Shown here in pieces: positions 63,656 to 64,000 of a stretch of 64,000 nt of DNA. Position numbers and translations under genes: made by a program. This stretch comes from Larsenimonas rhizosphaerae (GTDB lineage: Bacteria; Pseudomonadota; Gammaproteobacteria; Pseudomonadales; Halomonadaceae): positions 351,110 to 415,109 of the forward strand of contig NZ_JAMLJK010000002.1 of assembly GCF_023700005.1 (NCBI RefSeq). Direction: 5' to 3'. Each line of letters starts with the position of its first letter. Within the stretch, counting starts at the first letter, position 1. The notes under the pieces are model-generated. The model saw nothing but the letters and a program-made list of their open reading frames with translations, did no database searches and had not been told where the DNA came from.

Positions 63656-64000
63656 TCATGGGACAGCAGACAGGCCACTCTGCTTCTCTGCTTCTCTGCT
63701 TCTCTGCTTCTCTGCTTCTCTGCTTCTCTGCTTCTCTGCTTCTCTGCTTCTCTGCTTCTCTGCTTCTCTGCTTCTCTGCTTCTCTGCTTCTCTGCTTCTC
63801 TGCTTCTCTGCTTCTCTGCTTCTCTGCTTCTCTGCTTCTCTGCTTCTCTGCTTCTCTGCTTCTCTGCTTCTCTGCTTCTCTGCTTCTCTGCTTCTCTGCT
63901 TCTCTGCTTCTCTGCTTCTCTGCTTCTCTGCTTCTCTGCTTCTCTGCTTCTCTGCTTCTCTGCTTCTCTGCTTCTCTGCTTCTCTGCTTCTCTGCTTCTC
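63595..64000 (+). CDS. hypothetical open frame running into the repeat array, no stop in window
   Basis: From GTG 63595 (AAGGAAGGGA 11 nt upstream) or ATG 63658, the frame runs through about 20-28 non-repeat codons and then reads the array as an endlessly repeated octapeptide SASLLLCF. No family recognised. The array itself is free of stops in all frames, so openness there is not evidence of coding; translation is uncertain. Confidence 0.25.
   Translation, partial: MNRPLEPGWLVQARTPGGANIMGQQTGHSASLLLCFSASLLLCFSASLLLCFSASLLLCFSASLLLCFSASLLLCFSASLLLCFSASLLLCFSASLLLCFSASLLLCFSASLLLCFSASLLLCFSASLLLCFSAS
63678..64000. repeat. perfect 8-bp tandem repeat (CTCTGCTT)n, at least 40 copies, cut by window edge
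   Basis: From 63678 to the window end (323 nt) the sequence is an uninterrupted, error-free repetition of CTCTGCTT (equivalently CTTCTCTG), 40 full units plus three bases. The strand is all pyrimidine except one G per unit. It starts 290 bp after tyrS. No spacers, so not CRISPR. Confidence 0.97.

Noticed and set aside
63441..63659. 72-codon minus-strand frame between tyrS and the array
   Set aside because: Covers the predicted promoter and hairpins, ends inside tandem A/T-rich sequence, and matches no family; more likely noncoding.
63678..64000. Octanucleotide array as a CRISPR
   Set aside because: There are no spacers and the unit is 8 bp, far below CRISPR repeat length.

Overview
The window is a chromosomal segment of a gammaproteobacterium, most likely a member of the Halomonadaceae or a close relative (Oceanospirillales). 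Three things point there: the gene order, which is close to that of Pseudomonas and Halomonas (glmM-tpiA-secG-tRNA-Leu-tRNA-fMet-rimP-nusA-infB-rbfA-truB-rpsO-pnp; dksA-gluQ-pcnB-folK-panB-panC; metXW-yggT-proC-yggS-pilT), the fused nuoCD, and the acidic, Ala/Asp/Glu-rich tails (for example SecG). This taxonomic placement is inference from synteny and protein character. Almost all of the window is ordinary core genome.

Layout. 1-8 kb: a TIGR02444-type gene cut by the left edge, yheS (ABC-F ATPase) and a small lipoprotein. Then comes a leftward cluster for hydroxybutyrate/acetoacetate metabolism (3-hydroxybutyrate dehydrogenase, acetoacetate decarboxylase, patatin-like hydrolase), followed by dtd, a tandem universal stress protein and thiD. 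8.3-23.2 kb: a complete 13-gene nuo operon (A, B, CD, E-N) for respiratory complex I, closed by a strong terminator. 23.2-31.3 kb: a phytase-like lipoprotein, dapB, carA with a leader that contains a terminator and a short ORF, carB, greA, yhbY and rlmE. 31.4-45.8 kb: ftsH, folP, glmM, tpiA, secG, two tRNAs, and the rimP-nusA-infB-rbfA-truB-rpsO-pnp translation/RNA-decay cluster. 45.9-52.9 kb (leftward): thiolase, panC, panB, folK, pcnB, a noncoding interval, gluQ and dksA. 53-63.4 kb: sfsA, a thioesterase, an unrecognised gene, metW, metX, yggT, proC, yggS, then pilT, anmK and tyrS. 63.4-64.0 kb: an rRNA-like strong promoter, a structured leader, and a perfect 8-bp tandem repeat that runs off the right edge.

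The most interesting element is not a protein. Between gluQ and pcnB, on the minus strand, lies a 430-nt unit with a sigma-54 (-24/-12) promoter, six A-rich AACAATAACAA-type motifs spaced along it, and an intrinsic terminator. This is the architecture and the genomic position (upstream of pcnB) of the Pseudomonas Hfq/Crc-sequestering RNA CrcZ, but the cbrAB two-component genes that normally lie between gluQ and crcZ are missing. The second notable element is the array of at least 40 perfect CTTCTCTG repeats after tyrS. It keeps every reading frame open on both strands and sits behind a strong promoter and a long hairpin.
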